Shown here: positions 18,679 to 27,998 of the stretch, one piece after another
Position numbering within the stretch: the first letter of the stretch is position 1
Layout of the letters: every line of letters begins with the position of its first letter
Made by a program: the position numbers and the translations under genes
NCBI GenBank assembly: GCA_944350385.1
Contig: CALVOV010000002.1
Location: 1 to 64,000, forward strand
Source: an uncultured Bacilli bacterium
Lineage (GTDB): Bacteria > Bacillota_I > Bacilli_A > RF39 > UBA660
DNA length: 64,000 nucleotides
Direction of reading: 5' to 3'
The notes under the pieces: generated by a model
What the model was told of the DNA's origin: nothing
The model's input: the letters and a program-made list of their open reading frames with translations, nothing else
Databases searched by the model: none

Positions 18679-20094
18679 CTATCTAATTTTTTTAACTTTT
18701 TCTTTGTCAACAGTTTCAAAATACTCTAAAGCAGTTGTTTCTAAAGAAGTAAACTTATCCCTATGAATAATTGGATGTGCTAAACTATAAATTAAATCCT
18801 CATTAATATTACTCAACTTAAAATAATTAAGATTATTCTCTAAATTTTTAGATTTAACATGTAAAAAAGAAGTTCCAAAAATACGTTGTAATTCATCTGA
18901 TAAAAGAGAAATATGTTTGTTATTAATATAGAATTGATCTTCAATATTTGGTCCATATACATGATAAGCAAAAATAAATTCTTTAGGAACATAATCTTTT
19001 TCATTAATAATATCTGATAACAAGCAATTAAAGTCTTTCATAGTCTTTGGAAAGCTACCAGAAGTATTGTTTCTTGAATAACCAAGAAAATATCTATTCA
19101 TCTCAATATCATCCAAAACTTTAGGTACTAAAATAATAATATTATAACTTTTTTCATTATTATCGCCATAATGATAATCTAAAGCTTTCTCTAAATTACT
19201 AATTTCATCAACTGGTCCTTTAGGTTCACAAGTACCAGAAAAGCCATATTCATCATCAATCTGTAAATTACTTCTTAAAATATGATTAACAGTTACTAAA
19301 GAAAACTTTGGACTTTGATCAACTCCATGAATGTATAAAGAATAATCCTTAAAATTAGAATTAATAATATTTATGAAATCTCTTTTATTAACTCTTTCTC
19401 TTGATTTAAATAGACTTTGTGACTCTATAAATTCAAGAGTCGTTAAATATTTAGAATTATTATCTATTTCATCATTTTTTATAGTAGATGAAATATATTT
19501 TAATAATTCACTATTTTTATCTACACTCAAATTATTAATATCATCCAAATTATTCATCTTTTCTAATAGACAAGTAAAGAAAGTATTTTTTTGCTTTATA
19601 TCAAGCAAACTATAATAATTTCTATTTTCCTGAAAATATCCTTCACCATTACTATTTTCGTAATAGAAACCAATAATTAATTTCTTATCAATAATATCAA
19701 CATTATCCAAATAATCCATAAAAAAGCAATCATAATTTTTTTGATAAGAAGAAGTAGTATAACCAGATATATTATCTTTAGGATAACCTAAAAAATAGTT
19801 TTTATTAGCTAATTCAAGCACTTCTGGAGTACCAATGATAATATTACAAATATCTTCTTCTAAATATTTTTCTTTATTAGTGATTGTATCTTTAATATTG
19901 AGAATATTTCTAACTAACCCCTTAGAATTAACTGATTCTCTTAATTTCTTTTCTAATTTTAATCCTTTAGATAAAATATTCAATGCAGTTTTTTCTTTAG
20001 AAACAGCAACATCACCAGCTAAAGAATAAATAGATATAGCATCATTCATAAAGTTATTTTTAAAATAATTTTCTATTACATTCTTTCCTAACAT
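18679..20094 (-). CDS. protein of unknown function with two homologous halves
   Basis: The 471-residue soluble protein matches no family I recognise. Two segments resemble each other: residues ~86-150 contain NIIIGTPEVLELANKNYFLG and residues ~315-385 contain NIIILVPKVLDDIEMNRYFL. Both go on with GY--N-SG, an aromatic/Asp stretch, and then a K-[LE]-[IF]-I strand. This indicates an internal duplication of a ~200-residue unit. The second half adds the motif GVDQSPKFSLVTVNHILRSN. There is no signal peptide or TM segment. AAGGAGAG precedes the start. It sits between queA and tgt, but a hairpin after queA suggests its own control, so a link with queuosine synthesis is not supported. Confidence 0.72.
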   Translation of the reverse strand: MLGKNVIENYFKNNFMNDAISIYSLAGDVAVSKEKTALNILSKGLKLEKKLRESVNSKGLVRNILNIKDTITNKEKYLEEDICNIIIGTPEVLELANKNYFLGYPKDNISGYTTSSYQKNYDCFFMDYLDNVDIIDKKLIIGFYYENSNGEGYFQENRNYYSLLDIKQKNTFFTCLLEKMNNLDDINNLSVDKNSELLKYISSTIKNDEIDNNSKYLTTLEFIESQSLFKSRERVNKRDFINIINSNFKDYSLYIHGVDQSPKFSLVTVNHILRSNLQIDDEYGFSGTCEPKGPVDEISNLEKALDYHYGDNNEKSYNIIILVPKVLDDIEMNRYFLGYSRNNTSGSFPKTMKDFNCLLSDIINEKDYVPKEFIFAYHVYGPNIEDQFYINNKHISLLSDELQRIFGTSFLHVKSKNLENNLNYFKLSNINEDLIYSLAHPIIHRDKFTSLETTALEYFETVDKEKVKKIR

Positions 20095-20150
20095 ATAACT
20101 CTCCTTTAGTGGAGCATATTATACTACAAAATTATATTTTTGTAAAATAA

Positions 20151-20177
20151 AAAATATTAAAGAGACTTTAATATTTT
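20151..20177 (-). terminator. terminator of queA
   Basis: The 12-bp stem AAAATATTAAAG with its complement and a three-base loop ends in a T-run on the minus strand, directly at the queA stop codon. Confidence 0.65.
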
Positions 20178-21201
20178 ATTTTATAAACATTGCATCGCCA
20201 AAAGAGAAAAATCTATACTTTTTAGCAACAGCTATACGATAAGCATTTAATATGTTATCACGTCCAGCTAACGCTGATACTAACATTACTAATGTTGACT
20301 TTGGTAAGTGAAAGTTAGTTATAAGACAGTCAATTGCCTTAAATTTATAGCCAGGATAAATAAATATCTTAGTCCAACCACTGCATTCTTTAAACTCACC
20401 ATATTCATTCATTATAGCCTCTAAGGTACGTGTAGAAGTTGTTCCAACAGCTATTATTCTATGACCATTTTTCTTAGTCTTAGTAAGTAGTTCCGCAACA
20501 TCTTTATGCATTTGATAGAACTCACTATGCATCTCATGTTCTTCAACTTTTTCTACACTAACAGGACGAAAAGTACCCAATCCAACATGTAAAGTAATAT
20601 AAGCAATATTTACTCCCTTATCCTCAATACGCTTTAGTAACTCTTTAGTAAAATGTAAACCAGCAGTTGGAGCTGCAGCACTTCCTATTTCTTTAGCATA
20701 AACAGTTTGATATCTTGATTGATCTTCTAATTTCTTATGAATATAAGGAGGAAGTGGCATAGTACCTAACTTTTCCAATATTTCTAAGAAAATTCCTTCA
20801 TATATAAATCTGAAATATCTTATTCCTTCATCAGCTACTTTAATACATTCTGCTTTTAACTTACCATTACCAAAAGAAACTATAGCACCAACTTTTATAC
20901 GTCTAGCTGGTTTAACCAAACATTCCCAATTATCATTATTTATATTTTTTAAAAGTAAAACCTCAATAACAGCTCCTGTTTCTTCTTTTACTCCAATAAG
21001 TCTAGCAGGCAACACTCTAGTATCGTTTAAAACTAAAGTATCTCCCTTCTCCAAATAATCAATTATATCAGTAAAAATTTTATGTTCAATATTTCCAGTA
21101 TTTTTATCTAATACAAGCAATCTAGAAGAATCTCTTTTTTCTAAAGGAGTTTGTGCTATCAATTCTTCAGGTAAGTTATAATCAAAATCTTCTACTTTCA
21201 T
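20176..21201 (-). CDS. queA: S-adenosylmethionine:tRNA ribosyltransferase-isomerase
   Basis: The 341-residue enzyme transfers and isomerises the ribose of SAM onto preQ1 in tRNA to give epoxyqueuosine. Conserved blocks are [14 protein letters not shown] and [10 protein letters not shown] at the N-terminus, [25 protein letters not shown], and the C-terminal [10 protein letters not shown] and TTSTRTLE. A good AGGAG-like site precedes the ATG. It follows ruvB with a ~60-base gap, giving the ruvA-ruvB-queA order common in Firmicutes. No preQ1 riboswitch is visible upstream. Confidence 0.97.
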   Translation of the reverse strand: MKVEDFDYNLPEELIAQTPLEKRDSSRLLVLDKNTGNIEHKIFTDIIDYLEKGDTLVLNDTRVLPARLIGVKEETGAVIEVLLLKNINNDNWECLVKPARRIKVGAIVSFGNGKLKAECIKVADEGIRYFRFIYEGIFLEILEKLGTMPLPPYIHKKLEDQSRYQTVYAKEIGSAAAPTAGLHFTKELLKRIEDKGVNIAYITLHVGLGTFRPVSVEKVEEHEMHSEFYQMHKDVAELLTKTKKNGHRIIAVGTTSTRTLEAIMNEYGEFKECSGWTKIFIYPGYKFKAIDCLITNFHLPKSTLVMLVSALAGRDNILNAYRIAVAKKYRFFSFGDAMFIK

Positions 21202-21262
21202 TATTCACCTCTCCTTTTCCTCCACAAGAGTAAAATTATAACATTTTTTAGAAAATAGTCAA

Positions 21263-22270
21263 TTATTTACTACCCTTTTTATCTATTCCCAATAAATCAT
21301 AAGCTTTATCTGTTGCTACTCGTCCTCTACTAGTACGTTTAATTAATCCTATTTGCAATAAATATGGTTCACATACATCCTCAATTGTAGTTACTTCTTC
21401 ACCAATACTTGAAGCAATTGCCTCTACCCCTACTGGACCACCATTAAATTTATTGATAATAGCAAGTAATAATTCACGGTCAGTATTATCAAGACCCAAG
21501 TAATCGACTTTTAGCCTATCTAAAGCTTCCAAAGTAATATCAAGATTAACAATACCATTATTCTTTACTAAAGCAAAATCTCTAACTCTTTTAAATAATC
21601 TATTAGCAATTCTTGGGGTACCTCTGCTTCTTTTTGCTAATTCAAAAGCAGCATCGTCTTCAATTTGAACATTTAAAACACGTGCAGTTCTTTTAATAAT
21701 ACTTTCCAATTCTGATACAGTATAAAATTGCAATTTAGAAACAATACCAAAACGATCTCTTAATGGAGATGATAAATCCCCTGCACGTGTAGTTGCTCCT
21801 ACTAATGTAAATGGAGGTAAATCTATACGTATATTTCTACTATTACCTTCACTACCGATTATAATATCTAAAGAAAAATCTTCCATAGCTGGATATAAAA
21901 TTTCTTCTATATATCTAGGCATACGATGAATTTCATCTATAAATAAAACATCTCCCGGCTCTAATGACGATAAAATAGCAGCTAAATCTCCACTTTTTTC
22001 AATACTAGGTCCACTAGCTGTCTTGATATTAGTTCCCATTTCATGAGCGATAATAAAAGCTAACGTTGTTTTACCAAGACCAGGAGGTCCATATAATAAA
22101 ACATGATCTAATGGTTCCTTTCGCATTTTTGCAGCTTCAATAAATACTTTTATGTTTTCTTTAACATCAGTTTGTCCTATATATTCATCAATAGTTTCAG
22201 GTCTAATAGTATTATCTATTTCGTTATCATCAAACAATGAATAATTTCCTACTACACTCTCATTGTTCAT
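21263..22270 (-). CDS. ruvB: Holliday junction branch migration ATPase RuvB
   Basis: The 335-residue AAA+ motor is driven on DNA by RuvA. It has Walker [11 protein letters not shown], Walker B LFIDEIHR, sensor 1 [18 protein letters not shown] with the arginine finger, and a C-terminal winged helix ending in [14 protein letters not shown]. The length is typical. It starts ten bases after ruvA, which is in the same operon. Confidence 0.98.
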   Translation of the reverse strand: MNNESVVGNYSLFDDNEIDNTIRPETIDEYIGQTDVKENIKVFIEAAKMRKEPLDHVLLYGPPGLGKTTLAFIIAHEMGTNIKTASGPSIEKSGDLAAILSSLEPGDVLFIDEIHRMPRYIEEILYPAMEDFSLDIIIGSEGNSRNIRIDLPPFTLVGATTRAGDLSSPLRDRFGIVSKLQFYTVSELESIIKRTARVLNVQIEDDAAFELAKRSRGTPRIANRLFKRVRDFALVKNNGIVNLDITLEALDRLKVDYLGLDNTDRELLLAIINKFNGGPVGVEAIASSIGEEVTTIEDVCEPYLLQIGLIKRTSRGRVATDKAYDLLGIDKKGSK

Positions 22271-22280
22271 AAAATACCTC

Positions 22281-22844
22281 CTATCTTAACAATAATCTTA
22301 AAGCATCTTTTACTTGATCTTCTAATTTTAAAGAAGTATCAACCTTAGCTAAAACAGGTACAATTTCTTTTTCTTTATAACCTAAACCAATCAATACATC
22401 TTTTAATTCTTGTTCTATTGTAACTTGGTCATCTGAAATACCAACACCGATAAATTCTAACTTTCCTTTTAAGTCCAAAATAATTTGTTTAGCTAATTTA
22501 TCACCAATTTTAGGAAATTTTTTTAGATATAACACATTTTCTCTTTCTATTGCATCCATTATACCTTGAATAGAACTAGTAGATAAAAATGGTAAAGCCA
22601 TCTTACAACCTAATCCTTTAACACTTATTAATTTTAAAAATAAATCTTTTTCTTCTTGAGATTTAAATCCATATAATAAATGTTCATCCTCTTGAATTTG
22701 CTGATAAACATAAACTTTATATTCATGTCCTATTTCAAATGCATATGGATTAGAAACATAGATTAGATAACCAACTCCATTGTTGTCTAAAACTATTGAA
22801 TTTGTTTTTATATTTGTAATAGTTCCTTTAATATAATCATACAT
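22281..22844 (-). CDS. ruvA: Holliday junction DNA helicase subunit RuvA
   Basis: The 187-residue protein has the N-terminal OB fold ([19 protein letters not shown]), tandem helix-hairpin-helix motifs ([13 protein letters not shown] and [19 protein letters not shown]) and the C-terminal RuvB-binding three-helix domain. It forms tetramers at four-way junctions. It is the first gene of the ruvAB unit. An imperfect palindrome with AAAC and GTTT arms lies ~25-40 bases upstream, but its spacing does not fit the LexA box seen in front of lexA. Confidence 0.97.
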   Translation of the reverse strand: MYDYIKGTITNIKTNSIVLDNNGVGYLIYVSNPYAFEIGHEYKVYVYQQIQEDEHLLYGFKSQEEKDLFLKLISVKGLGCKMALPFLSTSSIQGIMDAIERENVLYLKKFPKIGDKLAKQIILDLKGKLEFIGVGISDDQVTIEQELKDVLIGLGYKEKEIVPVLAKVDTSLKLEDQVKDALRLLLR

Positions 22845-22913
22845 AAAATCAACTCCAAAAATATTATAAACTAAATTGTTTAGATAATCAAAGATTATCG
22901 AACAAATTTTTAA

Positions 22914-22937
22914 TAAAAAAAGAGCCTAGCTCTTTTT
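22914..22937 (-). terminator. terminator of the acyl-CoA ligase gene
   Basis: The nine-base stem AAAAAGAGC/GCTCTTTTT with loop CTA ends in a T-run on the minus strand and includes the stop codon. Confidence 0.8.
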
Positions 22938-24734
22938 ATTATTATCTAATTTATCTAATAATTCATCACTAGTAGACTCATCTTCAACTTGTTCTAATAG
23001 TTCATCTGTATTATCAAATTTACGACCTTTTTTCTTCATTTCTTCTTCGTGAATTAAAACATTATAAGCAATCTTACCAACTAATGTCTTAGGCAATTCA
23101 TCTCTAAACTCATATTCATATGGCCATGAAAATTTAGATAAATTTTTCTCAACCAATTCTTTAATGGAAGTAAGAATCTCTTCTTGATCTTTATCATGAT
23201 TTTTCAAAACAATAAATGCCTTAGCAACTTGAACTTTATATGGATGAGGAATGCCAATAACACATGACATTGAAACATCAGGATGTGAATCAATAATATT
23301 TTCAATATAATTTGGATAAACACAATAACCAGAACTGATAATCATTCTCTTTAAACGACTCTTAAAATAAACAAATCCATCTTTATCCATTATACCTTGA
23401 TCACCAGTATGCAACCAAATACGACCATCTTTATGTTTTCTCAAAGTTTTCTTTGTTTCCTTGCGATTATGAACATATCCTTGCATAACAGTAGGTCCGT
23501 GAATAACAATTTCACCTTCAACACCATAAGGTACCTCTTTTTCGGTTCCATCTTCTACAATTTTATAATACATATCTGGATAAGGAATTCCAATGCTTCC
23601 TTCACGATAATGATTAAGAGGTGTAAAACAACTTGCACTACCACATTCAGTTAAACCATAACCCTCCCTAATACGTGCTTTAGAATTATGTTCAGCTAAA
23701 AATTTATCAAATTTCTTTTTCAACTCAATTGATAAAGAGTCTCCTCCGGATATAATACAAGTTAGAAATGATAAATCTGCGCCAACTAACTTCTTATTAC
23801 TAGTTAAAGCTTCAAATAAGGTTGGTACACCAACAATAACATTAGGTTGATACTTGAATAAAATCTTATCAAAAGTATTAGCACTAAATTGAGGAAGAAG
23901 AATACTAGTTCCACCGAAATATTGTACTGTGTGAATACAAACACTTAAGCCAAACCCATGAAAGATGGGCATAATAGCTAAAACTTTATCTTTCTCATGT
24001 AAACACGCAACATGCTCAAAACTCTGCATTGCCTGAGCATTTAAATTTAAATTGGTTAATCTAACTCCCTTAGGAGTACCAGTAGTTCCGCCACTATATA
24101 ATATTGCAGCTAAGTCTTTACCTTTGAAATCATCATCTATTTCTTTAGTATAAGATTTACCAAGACGAATAAATTCTTTCCAAGACATTCTATTTTCTGA
24201 CTTTTCCATTCTAATTTTATAACCCTTAGTTACCTGATAAACTGGCACCATGTATTTAGGCATAGAATCAGCAACAGAAACAGTAACAACTTTCTTAACT
24301 TTAGTATCTTTAATGATGTGATTAGCTTTATTAAATGCAAAGTCAACACAGATTAAATAACTTGACTTTGATAAGTTTAAATAATATTTAATTTCATTTT
24401 CTGCACTTAAAGGATGAATCATACTAGCTACTGCTCCTATTTTATTTATAGCATAAAAAGCAATGATTCCTTCTGGAGTATTAGGCATACATACAGAAAC
24501 CACATCTTTATGTTTTACTCCTAGAGCCTTAAAAGCACGAGCAGCTTCATCAATTTGCTTTAAAAATTCATAATATGTTTTAGTAGTACCATAATAATTA
24601 TAACTAATATTATTAAGATGCTTACTAGAAGTATATTCTACTAACTTATATACTGAAAAATCAGGATACTCCAAATGCTCTCTTTCACCATCATAAAATT
24701 TATACCATGGAGCCTTTAATCTTTTGTTACTCAT
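22926..24734 (-). CDS. AMP-forming acyl-CoA synthetase/ligase (FadD-like)
   Basis: The 602-residue ANL-superfamily enzyme activates a carboxylic acid as acyl-AMP and then transfers it to CoA. The P-loop is YSGGTTGTPKGV, the acyl-adenylate motif GYGLTECGS, the hinge region HTGDQGIMDKDG, and the C-terminal catalytic lysine lies in PKTLVGKIAY. The length and the VSVCMPNTPEGIIAFYAINKIG N-terminus fit long- or medium-chain fatty acid ligases. A 30-residue charged tail follows. The gene has its own terminator and an AGGTG site. The acyl substrate cannot be inferred. Confidence 0.9.
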   Translation of the reverse strand: MSNKRLKAPWYKFYDGEREHLEYPDFSVYKLVEYTSSKHLNNISYNYYGTTKTYYEFLKQIDEAARAFKALGVKHKDVVSVCMPNTPEGIIAFYAINKIGAVASMIHPLSAENEIKYYLNLSKSSYLICVDFAFNKANHIIKDTKVKKVVTVSVADSMPKYMVPVYQVTKGYKIRMEKSENRMSWKEFIRLGKSYTKEIDDDFKGKDLAAILYSGGTTGTPKGVRLTNLNLNAQAMQSFEHVACLHEKDKVLAIMPIFHGFGLSVCIHTVQYFGGTSILLPQFSANTFDKILFKYQPNVIVGVPTLFEALTSNKKLVGADLSFLTCIISGGDSLSIELKKKFDKFLAEHNSKARIREGYGLTECGSASCFTPLNHYREGSIGIPYPDMYYKIVEDGTEKEVPYGVEGEIVIHGPTVMQGYVHNRKETKKTLRKHKDGRIWLHTGDQGIMDKDGFVYFKSRLKRMIISSGYCVYPNYIENIIDSHPDVSMSCVIGIPHPYKVQVAKAFIVLKNHDKDQEEILTSIKELVEKNLSKFSWPYEYEFRDELPKTLVGKIAYNVLIHEEEMKKKGRKFDNTDELLEQVEDESTSDELLDKLDNNKKS

Positions 24735-24782
24735 ATTATCACCTTTTTAAATTATATACCAAAATATTTTTAAAAATCAAAT

Positions 24783-24805
24783 AAAAAAAGAGGAAAAAAT
24801 CCCCT
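24783..24805 (-). terminator. weak terminator after the 24.8 kb membrane protein gene
   Basis: The minus-strand stem AGGGGA/TCCTCT, with one G-T pair, is followed by seven Ts directly after the stop codon. Confidence 0.45.
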
Positions 24806-24807
24806 AA

Positions 24808-25371
24808 TCAACGTTTATTATATCTTTTAATTATCTTTTTGAAATAATTCTTCGCTTGCATAATACGATCACTTATATTATTTCTTAAACTAGGAATAAT
24901 AGTTGGCAATATAAACACTATAAACCATATAGTAAAAGACAAATTACCACTAAAAATTGCTTTAATTGCTATAATTGATATTGCTATAATAACCAAAAAA
25001 ATTAATCCAATTACAATAATATTAATTATATTAGAAAAATTATTTAATTTATCAAAAGATAAATTTTTATTAGATAGAAAAGCATCTGCCTTTTCTTTAA
25101 AAACATCAAAACGATTTACTATATCAGAAATGTCATTAGACTTAACTGCAGTATCATAATCTTTACCTCGTAAAGATATCTTTCCATCTTCTTTAATTGA
25201 AACATCAACATTTGCAAATTTAACATAGTCTTCAGAAGTAATAGAGGCAGAAAAAGTCTCAATTAACATTTTAATTATTTTATTACGGCATTTATTAGAA
25301 ATAAACTGAGATTCATTAATATAATCTTTTAATTTATTATTTATTTCCTTTAACTGATCCATTCTATTCAA
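24808..25371 (-). CDS. small membrane protein of unknown function
   Basis: The ~187-residue protein has a soluble N-terminal half rich in Lys/Asp and two adjacent membrane segments (about residues 110-135 and 140-160). A short basic tail follows. I recognise no family. It follows yebC within a few bases. The likely start is a TTG at 25371, seven bases after AGGAG; TTG 25374 and ATG 25362 are alternatives in the same frame. A cotranscription-based link with YebC is only positional. Confidence 0.65.
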   Translation of the reverse strand: MNRMDQLKEINNKLKDYINESQFISNKCRNKIIKMLIETFSASITSEDYVKFANVDVSIKEDGKISLRGKDYDTAVKSNDISDIVNRFDVFKEKADAFLSNKNLSFDKLNNFSNIINIIVIGLIFLVIIAISIIAIKAIFSGNLSFTIWFIVFILPTIIPSLRNNISDRIMQAKNYFKKIIKRYNKR

Positions 25372-25375
25372 CAAT

Positions 25376-26098
25376 TTACTCCTCTTTTAGATTATAATAA
25401 ACATCTTGTACATCATCTAAATCTTCCAAAGTATCAACTAAGTTATGTACTTTTTCTGCATCTTCTTCATCTAATGTTACTTCCATATTAGGTACATAAG
25501 TTAATTCACACTCTAAAAATTCTTTTACATCAGCTTTTTCTAAAGCATCTCTGACTTTTGTAAAAGAAGCTTGATCAGTAGTAATTACATATGTATCTTC
25601 AATATGATCAAAATCAAGAGCACCGGCATCTAAAGCAGTCATCATCATTGTATCTTCATCATAATCAGCTGGAATAACAATAGAACCACGACGTTCAAAC
25701 ATATAACTAACGCTTCCATCCGTACCTAAATTTCCACCAGCTTTAGTAAAAGCACTTCTTACCTGAGAAGCAGTTCTATTACGGTTATCTGTCAAGCAAT
25801 CAACCATAAAAGCAACTCCGCCATGGCCATAGCCTTCATAACGAATGCTTTCATAATTGGCACTATCACCTAAACCAGTAGCTTTATCAATAGCTTTTTG
25901 AATATTGTCTTTTGGCATATTTTGAGCTTTAGCTTTATCAACTACCAATCTTAAAGCAGCGTTTTGAGCAGGATCAGGACTTCCACCCTTTGCAGCAACC
26001 ATAATTTCTTTTGCTAATTTTTGAAAAATTTTACCACGTTGTTGGTCTAACAAACCTTTTTTTCTATGTATTGTAGCCCATTTTGAATGTCCACTCAT
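25376..26098 (-). CDS. YebC/TACO1-family translation regulator
   Basis: The 240-residue protein opens with the family signature MSGHSKWATIHRKKGLLDQQ and continues with KIFQKLAKEI and GGSPDPAQNAALR. These are diagnostic of YebC/PmpR/TACO1 proteins, long annotated as transcription regulators and more recently linked to relieving ribosome stalling at proline-rich stretches. The start is ATG 26098 after GGGAGG; an in-frame upstream codon precedes the ribosome site and is rejected. The length is normal. Confidence 0.95.
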   Translation of the reverse strand: MSGHSKWATIHRKKGLLDQQRGKIFQKLAKEIMVAAKGGSPDPAQNAALRLVVDKAKAQNMPKDNIQKAIDKATGLGDSANYESIRYEGYGHGGVAFMVDCLTDNRNRTASQVRSAFTKAGGNLGTDGSVSYMFERRGSIVIPADYDEDTMMMTALDAGALDFDHIEDTYVITTDQASFTKVRDALEKADVKEFLECELTYVPNMEVTLDEEDAEKVHNLVDTLEDLDDVQDVYYNLKEE

Positions 26099-26134
26099 AC
26101 TAATACCTCCCCACATTCCAGTATATGATAACAC

Positions 26135-26158
26135 AAAAAAACTTCATCAGCAAGTTTT
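26135..26158 (-). terminator. terminator between the 26.2 kb gene and yebC
   Basis: The minus-strand stem AAAACTT/AAGTTTT with a seven-base loop is followed by Ts. It sits at the stop codon of the upstream gene and suggests yebC is transcribed separately. Confidence 0.6.
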
Positions 26159-27080
26159 ACTTATTATTTCTAATATAATAAGTGATTTCCTCAACTGACT
26201 CGTTTTGATTAAGCTCAAGACTTATATTTGACAAAAAATATTGATAATGCATAGAAGAAGCTTTTATATAAAAAGTATTTACAACATCATAGATATTATC
26301 ACAATTATTTGCAATCCTTAAGGCAAACATAGTTCCTAAAGTATAAATATAATCATTACAAGGTTTCTTATTTTTAATAATATAACTTAGTTTATCAACA
26401 ATTTCTTGTTTTCCTAATAACCTAACAATTTCTTCATTAGTCTTTCCCTCTAACAGATAGCCTAAATAAATTAAGGTCATATAAGAATCATTCATATTAT
26501 AAATAGAATCATATAATTTTTTATTTATATAATTGCGAGAGTCATTCATCAATGATTTATTAGTCGCAAGATGTTTAGCTAAAGCAAATTCTGTAAGAGA
26601 TATAATTACTTCTAAATAAACCTTTCTCAATCCTTTATCAATTTCAGTGGCATCTAATATATTTCCACTAAATAAACGTGCATATTCTCTTACTAAAAGA
26701 TAACTTTCCTCTATCTTGGAAGAATCAACAACTTCTATTTTATAATTTCCATCTTTAAGGGTAATTCTACTTAAAACTTTTCCCATCTGTTCTTTTGGTA
26801 AAAAAACAATATTATTGTTTTGCATGTCAAAATCTATTTGTCTAATAATATTAGGCGAAATCTTATAGAAAAAATTTTTAACTATATTAACTGTTGTTCT
26901 TTTATCTCTTAAAGTAACATTATAATCACTTTCTTTAGAATTTTTTAAATCATCATACTCTTCATCTTTTAAGCCTTTGTTTAAACCACTAGCATATACT
27001 ATGAATTCTTTAAAGTTATGATAAAAATAAGGATCAGAATCTTCTAAGTAATTTAAATAGTCGATTGCACTTCTATCCAT
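26157..27080 (-). CDS. protein of unknown function downstream of the Hpt-REC gene
   Basis: The 307-residue soluble protein is largely helical in its second half and has no signal peptide. I recognise no family or catalytic motif. It follows the Hpt-REC gene by about 15 bases in the same direction, so it is probably cotranscribed and may take part in the same signalling route. Length, codon use and linkage support a real gene. The ATG is preceded by an AAGGGTG site. Confidence 0.68.
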   Translation of the reverse strand: MDRSAIDYLNYLEDSDPYFYHNFKEFIVYASGLNKGLKDEEYDDLKNSKESDYNVTLRDKRTTVNIVKNFFYKISPNIIRQIDFDMQNNNIVFLPKEQMGKVLSRITLKDGNYKIEVVDSSKIEESYLLVREYARLFSGNILDATEIDKGLRKVYLEVIISLTEFALAKHLATNKSLMNDSRNYINKKLYDSIYNMNDSYMTLIYLGYLLEGKTNEEIVRLLGKQEIVDKLSYIIKNKKPCNDYIYTLGTMFALRIANNCDNIYDVVNTFYIKASSMHYQYFLSNISLELNQNESVEEITYYIRNNK

Positions 27081-27095
27081 TATTTACACACCCTT

Positions 27096-27941
27096 CTACG
27101 AAAGCATATCTTTATATAAAATAGTCTTTTCAAGTATTCTTTTTACATCAGCTTCAGTAAATGGTTTACCAAGCATATCAACAATAGTATAAGTAAAAGC
27201 TCTATCAATTGTTTCTCTAGAAGAATCTCCAGAAATAATAGATAAAGGTATCTTACTAAATACACCATTTTGACGCATATACTCAAGTACAGCAAAGCCA
27301 TCCACTCTAGGCATGTTTAAATCAAGCAAAATTGCTACAATATTATCGTTACCCATATTTGAATTAATAATATTAATAGCTTCTTGCCCATCTTTTGCAA
27401 CACCAACATTATAACGATCAGAGAAAATTCTCTTAACAAAGTTACGAATAATATTAGAATCATCCACAACTAAAATAGTTGGAGTAGTATAAACCTCACC
27501 AGGTTGTATAGCCATACTCTTATGTTCTTCGTTCGTTGATTGCCCTCCAACAGATGAAGAACTTACTGTACCTGTAGCAGACACATCATTCAAATATTCA
27601 TTAGCAATGCCAACAGCACCTTTTACAAAATTTGCAAGATTTGGAAAATTTTGTTGAATGTACAATACATCACCGGCTCTACTCTTTAGCTCATGCTCTG
27701 CTGCTAAATTAGCCAAATCATTAAAACCAAAATATTTTGCATCACTCATCAAAGAATGGATATAAATAGTGTAATTACCCATATCTTTATTATTCTTATA
27801 GTTCTCTAATTTATGTAATTTTTCAGGAGCACTAATAATAAAACCACCCAAATTATTATTATAAGTGTCTATATCCCCGAATAATTCCAAACTAGTTTTA
27901 ACATCTACACCTTTAGATATTAAAAAATTAATGTCTTTCAT
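27096..27941 (-). CDS. Hpt-REC fusion protein (phosphorelay/response regulator)
   Basis: The 281-residue protein has an N-terminal four-helix region resembling an Hpt domain, with His62 in YTIYIHSLMSDAKYFG (compare HxLKG). A Ser/Gly-rich linker (~121-150) and a C-terminal receiver follow. In the receiver the acidic pair is VVDDSN, the phospho-acceptor is Asp207 in ILLDLNMPRVDGF, and the Lys is in LGKPFTEAD. There is no DNA-binding output. The start is ATG 27941, six bases after AGGTG, downstream of an extended -10 promoter. It could relay phosphate from a kinase encoded elsewhere. Whether His62 is phosphorylated is untested because the usual Lys-Gly after it is Met-Ser. Confidence 0.82.
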   Translation of the reverse strand: MKDINFLISKGVDVKTSLELFGDIDTYNNNLGGFIISAPEKLHKLENYKNNKDMGNYTIYIHSLMSDAKYFGFNDLANLAAEHELKSRAGDVLYIQQNFPNLANFVKGAVGIANEYLNDVSATGTVSSSSVGGQSTNEEHKSMAIQPGEVYTTPTILVVDDSNIIRNFVKRIFSDRYNVGVAKDGQEAINIINSNMGNDNIVAILLDLNMPRVDGFAVLEYMRQNGVFSKIPLSIISGDSSRETIDRAFTYTIVDMLGKPFTEADVKRILEKTILYKDMLS

Positions 27942-27967
27942 TATGTTCACCTCAGCCTTATAAAAAA

Positions 27968-27976
27968 ATTATATCA
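27968..27976 (-). promoter_or_regulatory. extended -10 promoter of the Hpt-REC gene
   Basis: The minus strand reads TGA-TATAAT about 27 bases before the start codon. No convincing -35 is seen. Confidence 0.5.
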
Positions 27977-27998
27977 CAAATAATAAAAAAAAACTATT

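Noticed and set aside
21202-21262. preQ1 riboswitch before queA
   Set aside because: The ~60-base gap shows no preQ1 aptamer-like stem-loop with an A-rich tail.
22858-22875. Imperfect dyad AAAC...GTTT upstream of ruvA as a second LexA box
   Set aside because: The arms are separated by six bases, not four as in the lexA operator, and the AT-rich setting makes such dyads common.
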